From Mycobacterium heckeshornense (lineage in GTDB: Bacteria; Actinomycetota; Actinomycetes; Mycobacteriales; Mycobacteriaceae): 64,000 nt of DNA. The stretch is taken from positions 1,798,001-1,862,000 of the forward strand of contig NZ_AP024237.1 of NCBI RefSeq assembly GCF_016592155.1, in the 5' to 3' direction. Positions 10,051 through 20,316 of the stretch are shown here, one piece after another. The position numbers were made by a program, and so were the translations under genes. A model generated the notes under the pieces. The model was not told the origin of the DNA. It saw only the letters and a list, made by a program, of their open reading frames with translations, and did no database searches. Each line of letters starts with the position of its first letter. Positions within the stretch are counted from its first letter, which is position 1.

Positions 10051-11492
10051 ATGCCTCGGTTTGTCGACCGCGTCGTCATCCACGTGCGGGCGGGTTCCGG
10101 CGGTAACGGCTGCGCCTCGGTTCGCCGGGAGAAATTCAAGCCGCTCGGCGGGCCCGATGGCGGCAACGGCGGTCGTGGCGGCAGCGTGATCTTAGTGGTC
10201 GATCCGCAGGTACATACCCTGCTGGACTTCCACTTCCGCCCGCATCTGGTCGCGCCGTCGGGCAAGCAGGGCATGGGCGCCAACCGCGACGGGGCCGCCG
10301 GCGCCGACCTGGAGGTCAAGGTTCCCGACGGCACCGTGGTCTTCGACGAAAGCGGCAGGCTGCTGGCCGACCTGGTGGGTGCGGGCACGCGATTCGTCGC
10401 CGCGGCGGGCGGTCGCGGCGGGCTGGGCAACGCCGCGCTCGCGTCGCGCGCCCGCAAGGCGCCGGGGTTCGCGCTGCTGGGCGAGAAGGGCGAGGCCCGC
10501 GATCTCATCCTGGAGCTCAAGACAGTGGCCGACGTCGGTTTGATCGGGTTTCCTTCGGCGGGGAAATCCTCTCTGGTATCGGCCATTTCGGCGGCTAAAC
10601 CGAAGATCGCCGACTATCCGTTCACCACGCTGGTGCCCAATCTGGGCGTGGTGTCGGCGGGGGAGACCACCTTTACCGTCGCCGATGTGCCCGGCCTGAT
10701 CCCGGGTGCATCACAGGGCCGTGGCCTGGGCCTGGATTTTTTGCGCCATATCGAGCGGTGCGCGGTGCTGGTCCACGTAGTGGATTGTGCGACTGCGCAA
10801 CCCGGCCGCGACCCGGTTTCGGATATCGACGCGCTGGAAACCGAACTGGCCGCGTATACCCCCACGCTGCGCGGAGATGCTGCGCTGGCCGACCTTGCCG
10901 AGCGGCCCCGGGCGGTGGTGCTCAACAAGATTGACGTGCCAGAGGGGCGCGAGTTGGCCGCCTTCGTCCGCGACGACATCGCCAAGCGCGGCTGGCCGGT
11001 GTTCGCCGTGTCCACCGTTTCCCGAGAAGGTTTGCAGCCGTTAGTATTTGCGCTTGCTGACCTGGTCTCGCGATATCATGCCGCGCATCCGGATCCGGCG
11101 CCGCGACGGCCGGTGATCCGCCCGGTGCCGGTTGACGACCGCGGCTTCACAGTGGAACCGGACGGTCATGGGGGATTCGTCGTGCACGGCGCCCGGCCCG
11201 AACGCTGGATCGCACAGACCGATTTCGACAACGACGAAGCGGTGGGCTATCTCGGCGACCGGTTGGCGCGCCTGGGTGTCGAAGCGGAACTGGTGCGCAT
11301 GGGTGCTGAACTGGCTGCGCGGTCACCATCGGTGACGTGACATTCGACTGGGAGCCGCAAACACCCGCCGGTGTGCCCGTGCCGATGTCCGGGCGGGGTA
11401 CCGACGCGCGCGTGGCACCCACCGAGCGGGTCAGCGCCGCTGAACGCAAGGAGGCCCGCCGTCGGCGCCGCGAACACCGCGAGGAGCCATGA
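10051..11492 (+). CDS. obg: GTPase Obg/CgtA, apparent frameshift near the C-terminus
   Basis: Ribosome-associated GTPase for 50S maturation. The N-terminal glycine-rich Obg fold (residues 1-158) has [15 protein letters not shown]. The G domain has G1 GFPSAGKSS from residue 166, G3 DVPGLIPGA and G4 NKID. An OCT domain follows ([19 protein letters not shown]). As read, translation stops at 11340. One missing base near 11308-11312 (a C in GAACTGG) restores [20 protein letters not shown] and the basic tail found in mycobacterial Obg, ending at TGA 11490-11492. That stop overlaps the proB start (ATGA). Confidence 0.93.
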
Positions 11493-12593
11493 CCAGCCCG
11501 CACCGAAAGCCATTCGCACCGCGCGGCGCGTCGTCGTCAAGGTCGGCACCACCGCCCTGACCACACCGTCGGGCATGTTCGACGCCGGCAGGTTGGCCGG
11601 GCTCGCCGATGCCATCGAGGCGCGGATGAAAGCGGGCCCGACGTCGTCGTTGTATCCTCAGGGGCTATCGCTGCCGGCATCGAACCGCTCGGATTGTCAA
11701 GGCGGCCAGCAGATCTAGCAACCAAGCAAGCCGCGGCAAGCGTTGGGCAGGTCGCGTTGGTGAACTCGTGGAGTGCGGCGTTCGCCCGCTACGGCCGCAC
11801 CGTCGCGCAGGTGCTGCTGACCGCACACGACATTTCCATGCGCGTCTCACACACCAACGCCCAACGCACCCTGGATCGGCTGCGAGCCTTGCACGCGGTG
11901 CCGATCGTCAACGAAAACGACACCGTGGCCACCAACGAGATCCGGTTCGGCGACAACGATCGGCTTTCGGCGCTGGTGGCGCATCTGGTCGGCGCTGACG
12001 CGCTGGTGCTGCTGTCCGACATCGACGGCCTCTACGACAGAGACCCGCGCAAATCACCCAAGGCACGCTTTATCGCCGAGGTGTCTACTCCGTCCGATCT
12101 CGACGGTGTGGTCGCCGGCCGGGGCGGCCACCTGGGCACCGGCGGCATGGCCTCCAAGCTGTCCTCGGCATTGCTGGCCGCCGACGCCGGGGTGCCGGTA
12201 CTGCTGGCTGCCGCCACCGAGGCAGCCGCCGCCCTGACCGACGCATCGGTGGGCACCGTGTTCGTGGCCCGGCCCGAGCGAATGTCGGCCCGCCGATTCT
12301 GGGTGCGCTACGCCGCGGAGTCGGCCGGCTCGCTCACCCTCGACGAGGGCGCGGTGCGCGCTGTGCTGCGGCAGCGCCGCTCGCTGCTGCCTGCGGGCAT
12401 CACCGCGCTGTCGGGCCGATTCTGTGGGGGGGACGTCGTTGAGCTGCGTGGTCCCGACGCCGCGGTGGTGGCCCGTGGCGTGGTCGCCTACGACGCGACG
12501 GAACTGGCCACGATGATGGGTCGCTCGACATCGGAGCTGCCCACGGAACTGCGGCGGCCGGCCGTGCACGCCGATGATCTCGTCGCCGTGTAG
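11489..12593 (+). CDS. proB: Glutamate 5-kinase, two apparent frameshifts
   Basis: First step of proline synthesis. The start ATG overlaps the obg stop. Three frames must be joined. The first few codons (MTSPHR) lead to [19 protein letters not shown] after one missing base near 11506. This continues to RMKAGP, and after a second missing base near 11640 to [29 protein letters not shown]. The rest (from 11694) is intact: the amino-acid-kinase core with [24 protein letters not shown] and GTGGMASK, then a C-terminal PUA domain. The product would be about 367 residues. proA is elsewhere in the window, also active-looking. Confidence 0.93.
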
Positions 12594-12630
12594 CGGCGCC
12601 GCCTGCCTTGACGCGCTCGGCCATACCCGA

Positions 12631-13494
12631 TCACCACGAGCCGGCTGCCCGGACCGGGGCACGGCCGAGTTCGTCGGCCAGCAAGGTCAAAACCTCCGAG
12701 CAACCGCCGTCAACCTTGACCGCGGCCAGGTCGTCGCCGCGGGTGCGGCCGCGGTTGACGATGGCGATCGGCATGCCGGCTGCGGCCGCGTGGCGCACAA
12801 ACCGGTAGCCGGAGAACACCGTCAGCGATGATCCCGCCACCAGCAACGCATCAGCGCTATCGATCAACGAATATGCTTGGGCAACACGGTTTTTGGGAAC
12901 ATTTTCGCCGAAGTAGACAATGTCGGGTTTGAGCATGCCGGCGCAGGACGGGCACTCCGGGTAGCGGAACGCGGCGGTGTCGCTGACGGCGGCATCGGCG
13001 TCCGGAGCGACAGCCAGCCCGCCCACGGCTTCGGATCGCTCGATGAATCCCGGGTTCAGCGCCTCCAGCTGGTCGGCCAGGGCCGCACGGCTGGTCAGGT
13101 AGTCGCAGCTCAGACACACCACCCGCGCGTAGCTGCCGTGCAGATTGACCACCGTGCGGCTGCCGGCCTTGGTGTGCAACAGGTCGACGTTCTGGGTAAT
13201 GATCCCGCTCACTGCGCCGCAGCGCTCGAGGCGGGCCAACGCCCGATGCCCCGCGTTGGGCACCGCGGTGTCCATGTGCCGCCAGCCAACGTGGTTGCGC
13301 GCCCAGTACCGCCGCCGGAATGCCGGATCGGAGGTGAACTGGCGGATCGTCATCGGGCTGCTGGGTGGTGAATTTGGTCCGCGATAGTCCGGAATACCGG
13401 AGTCGGTGGAGATTCCGGCGCCCGTCAGCGCCACCACACGACGCCCGGCCAACAGGGCGACCAGCTCAGGCACGGCAATGTCGGGAATCCGCAT
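12631..13494 (-). CDS. NAD-dependent protein deacylase, SIRT4-like sirtuin
   Basis: 287 residues from the ATG at 13494. Motifs: GAGISTDSGIPDYRG (25-39) for NAD, TQNVD (100-104), catalytic His119 in NLHGS, zinc cysteines C127/C130 and C181/C184, and GSSLTVFSG. The insert PNSPPSSPMTIRQF followed by RRYWARNHVGW is characteristic of class II (SIRT4-like) sirtuins, not of the cobB type. A GTG at 13512 would add six residues, but TACTCT 7 bases before the ATG favours the shorter, leaderless form. Substrate unknown. Convergent with proB, so it stands alone. Confidence 0.9.
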   Translation of the reverse strand: MRIPDIAVPELVALLAGRRVVALTGAGISTDSGIPDYRGPNSPPSSPMTIRQFTSDPAFRRRYWARNHVGWRHMDTAVPNAGHRALARLERCGAVSGIITQNVDLLHTKAGSRTVVNLHGSYARVVCLSCDYLTSRAALADQLEALNPGFIERSEAVGGLAVAPDADAAVSDTAAFRYPECPSCAGMLKPDIVYFGENVPKNRVAQAYSLIDSADALLVAGSSLTVFSGYRFVRHAAAAGMPIAIVNRGRTRGDDLAAVKVDGGCSEVLTLLADELGRAPVRAAGSW

Positions 13495-13501
13495 GCGGTC
13501 G

Positions 13502-13507
13502 AGAGTA
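13502..13507 (-). promoter_or_regulatory. -10 box TACTCT for the leaderless sirtuin gene
   Basis: TACTCT lies 7 bases upstream of the ATG at 13494 on the minus strand. It overlaps the codons that a longer GTG start would use, which argues against that start. Confidence 0.55.
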
Positions 13508-13519
13508 GACACCGCGGGC

Positions 13520-14059
<540 letters not shown>

Positions 14060-14117
14060 GGACTGTGCATACCCGGTCACCGGGCAATGACAGCGGCCAG
14101 GCGAGAATGTACTGGCG

Positions 14118-16169
14118 ATGGACTTCTACTGCGCTTACAGCCACGGATTCGTGCGTGTCGCCGCGTGCACGCACCGGACCACGATCGGCGACCCTGCGAG
14201 CAACGCCGAGTCGGTGCTGCGGTTGGCCCGCGAATGCCACGACGACGCCGTCGCGCTGGCGGTGTTTCCCGAGTTGACGCTGTCCGGCTACTCCATCGAG
14301 GACATCCTGCTGCAGGACACTCTGCTCGACGCCGTCGAAGACGCTTTGCTCGACGTCGTCGCGGCCTCCGCCAACCTGCTGCCGGTGCTGGTGGTCGGCG
14401 CGCCACTGCGCTACCGGCACCGCATCTACAACACCGCGGTCGTCATTCACCGCGGGGTTGTGCTCGGCGTCGCGCCCAAGTCGTATTTGCCCACCTACCG
14501 GGAGTTCTACGAGCAGCGCCAACTCGCGGCCGGAGACGACGAACACGGCACGATCCGTATCGGCGGCGCCCAGGTGCCGTTCGGCCCGGATCTGCTGTTC
14601 GCCGCCGCGGACCTGCCGGGTTTCGTCCTGCACGTCGAAATCTGCGAGGACATGTTCGTGCCGCTTCCGCCGAGCGCGGAGGCGGCACTGGCCGGTGCGA
14701 CGGTGCTGGCCAACCTGTCCGGCAGCCCCATCACGATCGGGCGCGCCGAAGACCGCTGCCTGCTGGCGCGTTCAGCGTCAGCGCGGTGTCTGGCCGCCTA
14801 CGTCTACGCTGCCGCGGGCGAAGGTGAGTCGACCACCGATCTGGCCTGGGACGGTCAGACCATGATCTGGGAGAACGGGGTACTGCTCGCCCAATCCGAA
14901 CGCTTTCCCAAAGGGGAACGCCATTCAGTCGCCGACGTCGACACCGAATTGCTGCGGTCGCAGCGGTTGCGGATGGGCACCTTCGACGACAACCGGCGTC
15001 ATCACCGGGTGCTGGCAGAGTCGTTCCGGCGCATCGAGTTTCGGCTCGACCCCCCGACCGGCGATATCGGGCTGCGACGCGAGGTTGAGCGGTTTCCGTT
15101 CGTGCCGGCCGATCCGTCGCGGTTGGAACAGGACTGCTACGAGGCGTACAACATTCAGGTCGCCGGGCTCGAGCAGCGGCTGCGAGCGCTGAACTACCCG
15201 AAAATCGTGATCGGTATTTCCGGCGGGCTGGACTCCACCCACGCACTGATCGTCGCGGCCCGCGCCATGGACCGGGAAAACCGGCCGCGGAGCGACATTT
15301 TGGCGTTCACACTGCCCGGCTTTGCCACCGGGGAGCGCACGAAGGGCAACGCGATTAGGCTGGCACACGCGCTGGGAGTGACCTTTGAGGAAATCGACAT
15401 CCGCGACACCGCCCAACTGATGCTCACCACCATCGATCACCCGTTTGCCCGCGGCGAGAAGGTCTACGACGTCACCTTCGAAAATGTCCAGGCCGGCTTG
15501 CGCACCGACTACCTGTTCCGGCTGGCCAACCAGCGGGGCGGCATCGTGCTCGGCACCGGTGATCTGTCCGAGCTGGCGCTGGGCTGGTCGACATACGGTG
15601 TCGGAGACCAGATGTCGCACTACAATATCAATGGTGGCGTACCGAAAACGCTGATCCAGCACCTGATCCGCTGGGTGATCTCCTCCGGCCAGTTCGACGA
15701 CGAGGTCTGTGCCACACTGCAGTCCGTCCTCGACACCGAGATAACCCCTGAACTGGTGCCCCCCGGAGGGGAAGAGGAGATCCAAAGCAGCGAAGCAAAG
15801 GTCGGCCCATATGTGCTACAAGACTTTTCGCTGTTCCATGTCTTGCGTTACGGGTTTCGCCCGTCGAAGATCGCGTTTCTGGCCTACCACGCCTGGAGCG
15901 ACCCCGACCGCGGCACGTGGCCGCCCGGCTTTCCCGAAGACAAGCGGCCGTCGTACTCACTGCACGATATCCGGCACTGGCTGAAGGTTTTCGTGGAGAG
16001 GTTCTACTCGTTCAGCCAATTCAAGCGTTCGGCCCTGCCGAACGGGCCCAAGGTGTCTCATGGGGGAGCGTTGTCTCCGCGCGGCGACTGGCGCGCGCCA
16101 TCGGACATGTCGGCACGGGCCTGGCTCGACGAAATCGAGCGGGAGATACCTGACTCAGCGCCGGGGTAG
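14118..16169 (+). CDS. nadE: Glutamine-dependent NAD+ synthetase
   Basis: Amidates nicotinic acid adenine dinucleotide to NAD+ with ammonia from glutamine. The 683-residue protein has an N-terminal nitrilase-type glutaminase with triad Glu52, Lys121 and Cys176 (ICEDMF), the same numbers I recall for M. tuberculosis NadE. The C-terminal synthetase has the PP-loop SGGLDS at 368-373. The length fits the two-domain, ammonia-tunnelling mycobacterial type. The ATG at 14118 aligns with the family start. Confidence 0.97.
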   Translation: MDFYCAYSHGFVRVAACTHRTTIGDPASNAESVLRLARECHDDAVALAVFPELTLSGYSIEDILLQDTLLDAVEDALLDVVAASANLLPVLVVGAPLRYRHRIYNTAVVIHRGVVLGVAPKSYLPTYREFYEQRQLAAGDDEHGTIRIGGAQVPFGPDLLFAAADLPGFVLHVEICEDMFVPLPPSAEAALAGATVLANLSGSPITIGRAEDRCLLARSASARCLAAYVYAAAGEGESTTDLAWDGQTMIWENGVLLAQSERFPKGERHSVADVDTELLRSQRLRMGTFDDNRRHHRVLAESFRRIEFRLDPPTGDIGLRREVERFPFVPADPSRLEQDCYEAYNIQVAGLEQRLRALNYPKIVIGISGGLDSTHALIVAARAMDRENRPRSDILAFTLPGFATGERTKGNAIRLAHALGVTFEEIDIRDTAQLMLTTIDHPFARGEKVYDVTFENVQAGLRTDYLFRLANQRGGIVLGTGDLSELALGWSTYGVGDQMSHYNINGGVPKTLIQHLIRWVISSGQFDDEVCATLQSVLDTEITPELVPPGGEEEIQSSEAKVGPYVLQDFSLFHVLRYGFRPSKIAFLAYHAWSDPDRGTWPPGFPEDKRPSYSLHDIRHWLKVFVERFYSFSQFKRSALPNGPKVSHGGALSPRGDWRAPSDMSARAWLDEIEREIPDSAPG

Positions 16170-16238
16170 GCGTGTGCGGGGTTACCGCGCCGGCGGCGCC
16201 TCGGCGCGGGGTGCTTCACCGCCGCGCGGATCTGCGCA

Positions 16239-17066
16239 CTACAAGCGACCGTCCACCCGCAGCTCAGGGTGCACCCAGTTCGGGGATCGCCGTTCGGCGA
16301 AGGCCCGGAATCCTTCGACGGCTTCGGCGCTTTCGATGCTGGCCTCCATCCCGATCCGGTCGTAGAGGCCCAGGTAGTTGTCCAGGCTGGCCTTCACGGT
16401 GCGGCGAGCTCCGGGCGCTGTCCGGCAACACTGGGCCAGCACCTCGCGCGCGGCATCCATCAACTGGTCGTGCGGCACCACCCGCGCCACCATGCCCCAC
16501 TGGACCGCCTCGTCGGCCGTCAGCGTCCGGCCGGTGAACATCAGATCGCGGGTGCGGACCGGGCCGATGATGCGGGCCAGCATCTGGCTGTAATAGGTGT
16601 CGGCGATGCCGCGGTACAACTCGGGAACACGAAACGTTGCCCGGTCGCTGACCACCGCGACGTCGCTGCACATCGCGATCTGCAGTCCGCCGCCCTGGCA
16701 CAGGCCGTTGACCGCACAAACCACCGGTTTGGCCGACTTCCGCAATGTGTCGAACCGCGTCACATCCATCGATAGCGCCGACCCGAACGGCATCCAGTTG
16801 TCGTCACCGCCGCCGCCGAGATCACCGCCCGGGGCGAACACGTCACCGGTTCCGGTGATCAGCAGCCCTGCCAGACCCGGGTCGGAGTTGACCCGGGTGA
16901 CGGCGTAGCGGATGCCGAAGTACATCGCGGCTGTCATGGCGTTGCGCGCATGCGGGCGGTCCAGCGTCACGACCGCGAACGGACCTTCCCGGGTAAATCG
17001 CAGGTACTTCGTTCCTAACCAGTCGCCCTCGGGCGGGCGTGGGCTGCTGTCGTCGGGTGTCGGCAT
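16239..17066 (-). CDS. Enoyl-CoA hydratase/isomerase family protein
   Basis: 275-residue crotonase-fold protein. Oxyanion-hole segments are FAPGGDL (77-83) and NGLCQGGGLQIA (120-131). Glu149 in VPELYRG matches the first crotonase catalytic Glu. The usual PGAGG loop is replaced by ADTYYSQML, and the second Glu position appears to be Asp174, so hydration of a simple enoyl-CoA is not assured; an isomerase or lyase is equally possible. Residues 1-20 are an unstructured extension. It is convergent with nadE and ends just before rbsK on the same strand. Confidence 0.82.
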   Translation of the reverse strand: MPTPDDSSPRPPEGDWLGTKYLRFTREGPFAVVTLDRPHARNAMTAAMYFGIRYAVTRVNSDPGLAGLLITGTGDVFAPGGDLGGGGDDNWMPFGSALSMDVTRFDTLRKSAKPVVCAVNGLCQGGGLQIAMCSDVAVVSDRATFRVPELYRGIADTYYSQMLARIIGPVRTRDLMFTGRTLTADEAVQWGMVARVVPHDQLMDAAREVLAQCCRTAPGARRTVKASLDNYLGLYDRIGMEASIESAEAVEGFRAFAERRSPNWVHPELRVDGRL

Positions 17067-17080
17067 GGGGAGACGTTAAC

Positions 17081-17932
17081 TCAGCCCGGGACGACGGCGT
17101 CGTCGATGGCCTCGTTCAGCGGTGCGCAGTCACCGGCCCCGGGAACCAGTGTCGCCAAGGCGCCGGCCGCGCAGGCGCGACGCAGGGCGTGGTCGACGTC
17201 ACCGGACCAGCCTGCGGCCAGCACCCCGGCGAATACATCGCCGGCCCCGGCGGTGTCCACCGGTTCGACCGTCGGTGCGGGCACCGCCAGGTTGGTGTGC
17301 CCGCTGACATAAGACGCCCCACGTGCTCCGCGGGTGATCACCAAATGCGGGACCGGCCAATGCCACTGCGCCGCCTCGGATTCGTTGACCACGACGACGT
17401 CGGTCAGCCCGGCAAGTTCGGCCAGGTCCGTGGCTGGCGGTGACGCGTTGAGCATGACGACGGCGCCGGCCGAACGGGCCACCCTGGCCGCGGCGACCGC
17501 CGCGGTCACCGGAATCTCCAACTGCAGCAACAACACATCGCAATCGGCGACGACAGCGCGTGCGTCAGAGGAGTCCAGCGTGAGTCGGCCGTTGGCGCCG
17601 GGTGCAACGACGATCGTGTTCTCACCCGCGGAATCGACCAAAATCGCCGCGTGACCACTTGGTCCAGCGATCACGATCAGCCCGGTAATGTCCACGCCGT
17701 TGGAGACGAGGTGTTCGCGCAGCCGCTCACCCACCGGGTCGGTGCCTACTGCGCCGACGAACTGCACCCGGGCGCCGGCCCGCGCCGCGGCCACCGCCTG
17801 GTTGGCGCCCTTGCCACCGGGTTGGGATCGCATCGACGCGGCCAACACGGTTTCGCCCGGGCGCGGTAACGCGTCGACGTCGAACACGGTGTCCAGATTG
17901 ACGCTGCCTACCACGCATACCCGTGTCGTCAT
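17081..17932 (-). CDS. rbsK: Ribokinase, PfkB family
   Basis: Phosphorylates ribose (or a related sugar) with ATP. The 283-residue protein has the sugar-binding PfkB signature GGKGANQA (39-46), the conserved NES-E turn, and the ATP/catalytic motif DTAGAGD (226-232) with Asp232 as base. Its place near nadE matches Rv2436 of M. tuberculosis. It is preceded by a leaderless-type -10 and lies 14 bases upstream of the crotonase gene, so the two are probably co-transcribed. Confidence 0.88.
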   Translation of the reverse strand: MTTRVCVVGSVNLDTVFDVDALPRPGETVLAASMRSQPGGKGANQAVAAARAGARVQFVGAVGTDPVGERLREHLVSNGVDITGLIVIAGPSGHAAILVDSAGENTIVVAPGANGRLTLDSSDARAVVADCDVLLLQLEIPVTAAVAAARVARSAGAVVMLNASPPATDLAELAGLTDVVVVNESEAAQWHWPVPHLVITRGARGASYVSGHTNLAVPAPTVEPVDTAGAGDVFAGVLAAGWSGDVDHALRRACAAGALATLVPGAGDCAPLNEAIDDAVVPG

Positions 17933-17939
17933 GGCCCAA

Positions 17940-17945
17940 ACGGTA
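17940..17945 (-). promoter_or_regulatory. -10 box TACCGT for leaderless rbsK
   Basis: TACCGT stands 7 bases before the ATG at 17932 on the minus strand, without a Shine-Dalgarno sequence. Confidence 0.5.
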
Positions 17946-18132
17946 AGCGAGTCGGCTGGCCTTGCGGATCCCCTAATGGCTATCCCCGCGATGGTCGGGC
18001 GCTCTGCGTTGGGTGGCCTCAGCGGCCGATACAGCTAAGGCAAACCTCGGCAAACGCCATTTTCGCCGTGTCTTCACGCTAGTCTGCTGGGTGATCGGCG
18101 CTTCGTGGGGCGCGCCAGCGAAAGGAAGCCGA

Positions 18133-20316
18133 TTGACCTCAGAGCAGCCCACAGAACCGGTGTCGCAGGATCAACCCGTCCGCTCCCCGAAACGGAGAAT
18201 CCGGCCGCCGATGCTCTCCTTGCTGAGCATCCAGTCCAAAGTCATGGTGATGCTGCTGCTTTCGAGCATCGTGTCGGTGGCGGTGATCGGCATGATCGGG
18301 TTCGAATCGGGCCGCGGCGCCCTGCGCAACGCGGTCTCGCAGCGGTTGCTGGAGCTGCGCGACTCGCAGACGCGGGCCGTTGCGGCCTTGTTTGCCGACT
18401 TGGCGAATTCGTTGATCGTCTACAGCCGCGACCCGACCACGGTCGATGCGGTGCGGGCATTCACAGCGGGCTTCGACCAATTGGCCAACGCGACCATCTC
18501 TCCAGCCGAGGAGCAGGCGCTCAGGAACTACTACAACAACGAAGTCATCAAGCCGACCGACCGGGTGACCGGCAGCGATCTGGATATCAACCTGCTGCTG
18601 CCACATTCGAGCGCACAGAAGTATCTGCAGGCGCACTACACCGCGCCATTTCGGTCGAACACCGAATCGAGAAAGGTTGACGACGCTGGCGACGGCAGCG
18701 CCTGGTCGGCCGCTAACGCCCGCTTCAGCAGTTTCTTCCGGGAAATCGTCACCCGATTCGACTACGCGGACGGACTGCTGCTGGATACGAACGGCAACGT
18801 TGTCTACTGCGTGAACAAAGACGCCGATCTGGGGACCAACATCTTGACTGGGCCATATCGCCAATCCAATCTACGGGTGGCGTACGAAAAAGCACTGGGC
18901 GCCAATGACATTGACTTCGTTTGGATCACCGACTTTGAGCCGTATCAAGCGCAACAGGACTCACCCACTGCATGGTTGGTGTCGCCGGTCGGCACCCAAG
19001 ACAAGGTCGAAGGAGTGCTGGCTTTACCGTTGCCGATTGCGAAGATCAACGCCATCATGACCGCGAACAAGAACTGGCTAGCGGCCGGGATGGGCGCGAC
19101 AACCGAAACGTATCTGGCCGGTCCGGACATGTTGATGCGATCTGATTCCCGGCTCTTCATCGAAGATCCCAAGGCATACCAGCGTGAGGCTGTGGCAGCA
19201 GGCACTCCGCGCGACGTCGTGAACAAGGCAGTCCAGTTGGGCACCACAACGCTGGTGCAGCCCGTCGACACCGCCGGTCTTCGCGCGGCACAGCGCGGAC
19301 AAAACGGTGTCATCGGCGATACCGACTACACGGGCAACCGGGAACTTGAGGCTTATGGCCCCTTGAGCGTGCCGAACTCAGACCTGCATTGGTCCATCCT
19401 TGCGACCAGGGACAACTCCGAGGCCCTGGTTCCGATTGCGTCATTTACCAAGACCATTGTATTAGCCACTACGGCAATCATTTTCGTCATTTGCGTGGCG
19501 GCGATGCTGCTTGCCCAGCTATTTGTGCGCCCGATTCGGCGGCTGGAAGAGGGAACCAGGAAGATCAGCGGCGGCGACTATGAGGTCACCGTCCCGGCGA
19601 CTTCGCGCGACGAAATCGGGGACCTGACCAAGGCGTTCAATGAGATGAGCCGGAATCTTCAGATCAAAGAGGAGTTGCTCAACGAGCAACGAAAGGAAAA
19701 CGACCGCCTGTTGCTGTCTTTGATGCCCGCGCAAGTTGCGCAGCGATACCGGGGCGGAGAGCAGACCATCGCCGAAGAGCACCAGGACGTCAGTGTGATC
19801 TTCGCCGACATCGTGGGATTCGACGAGATTTCGAACGACGTGCCGTCCGATATGTTGGTGCGAGGTGTCGACGCGCTGCTCCGACAGTTCGACTCAGCAG
19901 CCGAATCCCTTGGCGTCGAGCGAATTCGCACACTCCACAACGGGTACCTTGCCAGCTGCGGCGTCAACACCCCTCGATTGGACAATGTGCACCGGACGGT
20001 CGATTTCGCGGTCGAAATGCGGCGCATCGTCGAACGGTTCAGCAACCAAACCGGCTATGATCTGAGCCTTCGGGCCGGCATCACGACGGGAAGAGTCGTC
20101 AGCGGGCTGGTAGGAAGATCCAGCGTCGTCTACGACATGTGGGGTGCCGCGGTAAGCCTGGCTTACCAGATGCACAGTGGATCACCGCAACCCGGAATCT
20201 ACGTCACGGCGCAGGTATACGAAGTGATGCGCGACATTCGGCAGTTCACGCCGGCCGGCACTATCTCGGTCGGTGGAGCAGAGCAGCCCATCTGGCGGTT
20301 GTCGGAGCGGGAATGA
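18133..20316 (+). CDS. Membrane receptor with degenerate class III nucleotidyl cyclase domain (Rv2435c-like)
   Basis: About 727 residues from a TTG at 18133, which has AAAGGAAG 4 bases upstream; a GTG or ATG further up is unlikely. Layout: cytoplasmic tail, membrane helix about 36-57, large extracellular sensor domain (to about 435), second helix, HAMP (VRPIRRLEEGTRKISGGDY), coiled coil and C-terminal cyclase fold. Metal-binding Asp559 (FADIVGF) and substrate Asp668 (VYDMWG) are kept. The second metal Asp is Asn603 (RTLHNGY), the adenine-recognising Lys is Arg599, and the transition-state Asn and Arg are Ser675 and Gln679. It is therefore probably inactive or regulatory. The stop overlaps the channel gene (ATGA). 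Confidence 0.88.
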   Translation: MTSEQPTEPVSQDQPVRSPKRRIRPPMLSLLSIQSKVMVMLLLSSIVSVAVIGMIGFESGRGALRNAVSQRLLELRDSQTRAVAALFADLANSLIVYSRDPTTVDAVRAFTAGFDQLANATISPAEEQALRNYYNNEVIKPTDRVTGSDLDINLLLPHSSAQKYLQAHYTAPFRSNTESRKVDDAGDGSAWSAANARFSSFFREIVTRFDYADGLLLDTNGNVVYCVNKDADLGTNILTGPYRQSNLRVAYEKALGANDIDFVWITDFEPYQAQQDSPTAWLVSPVGTQDKVEGVLALPLPIAKINAIMTANKNWLAAGMGATTETYLAGPDMLMRSDSRLFIEDPKAYQREAVAAGTPRDVVNKAVQLGTTTLVQPVDTAGLRAAQRGQNGVIGDTDYTGNRELEAYGPLSVPNSDLHWSILATRDNSEALVPIASFTKTIVLATTAIIFVICVAAMLLAQLFVRPIRRLEEGTRKISGGDYEVTVPATSRDEIGDLTKAFNEMSRNLQIKEELLNEQRKENDRLLLSLMPAQVAQRYRGGEQTIAEEHQDVSVIFADIVGFDEISNDVPSDMLVRGVDALLRQFDSAAESLGVERIRTLHNGYLASCGVNTPRLDNVHRTVDFAVEMRRIVERFSNQTGYDLSLRAGITTGRVVSGLVGRSSVVYDMWGAAVSLAYQMHSGSPQPGIYVTAQVYEVMRDIRQFTPAGTISVGGAEQPIWRLSERE

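Noticed and set aside
18013..18132. GTG/ATG region upstream of the cyclase-like gene as its start
   Set aside because: The extra residues have no family similarity and the TTG at 18133 has a good ribosome-binding site and gives the expected length.
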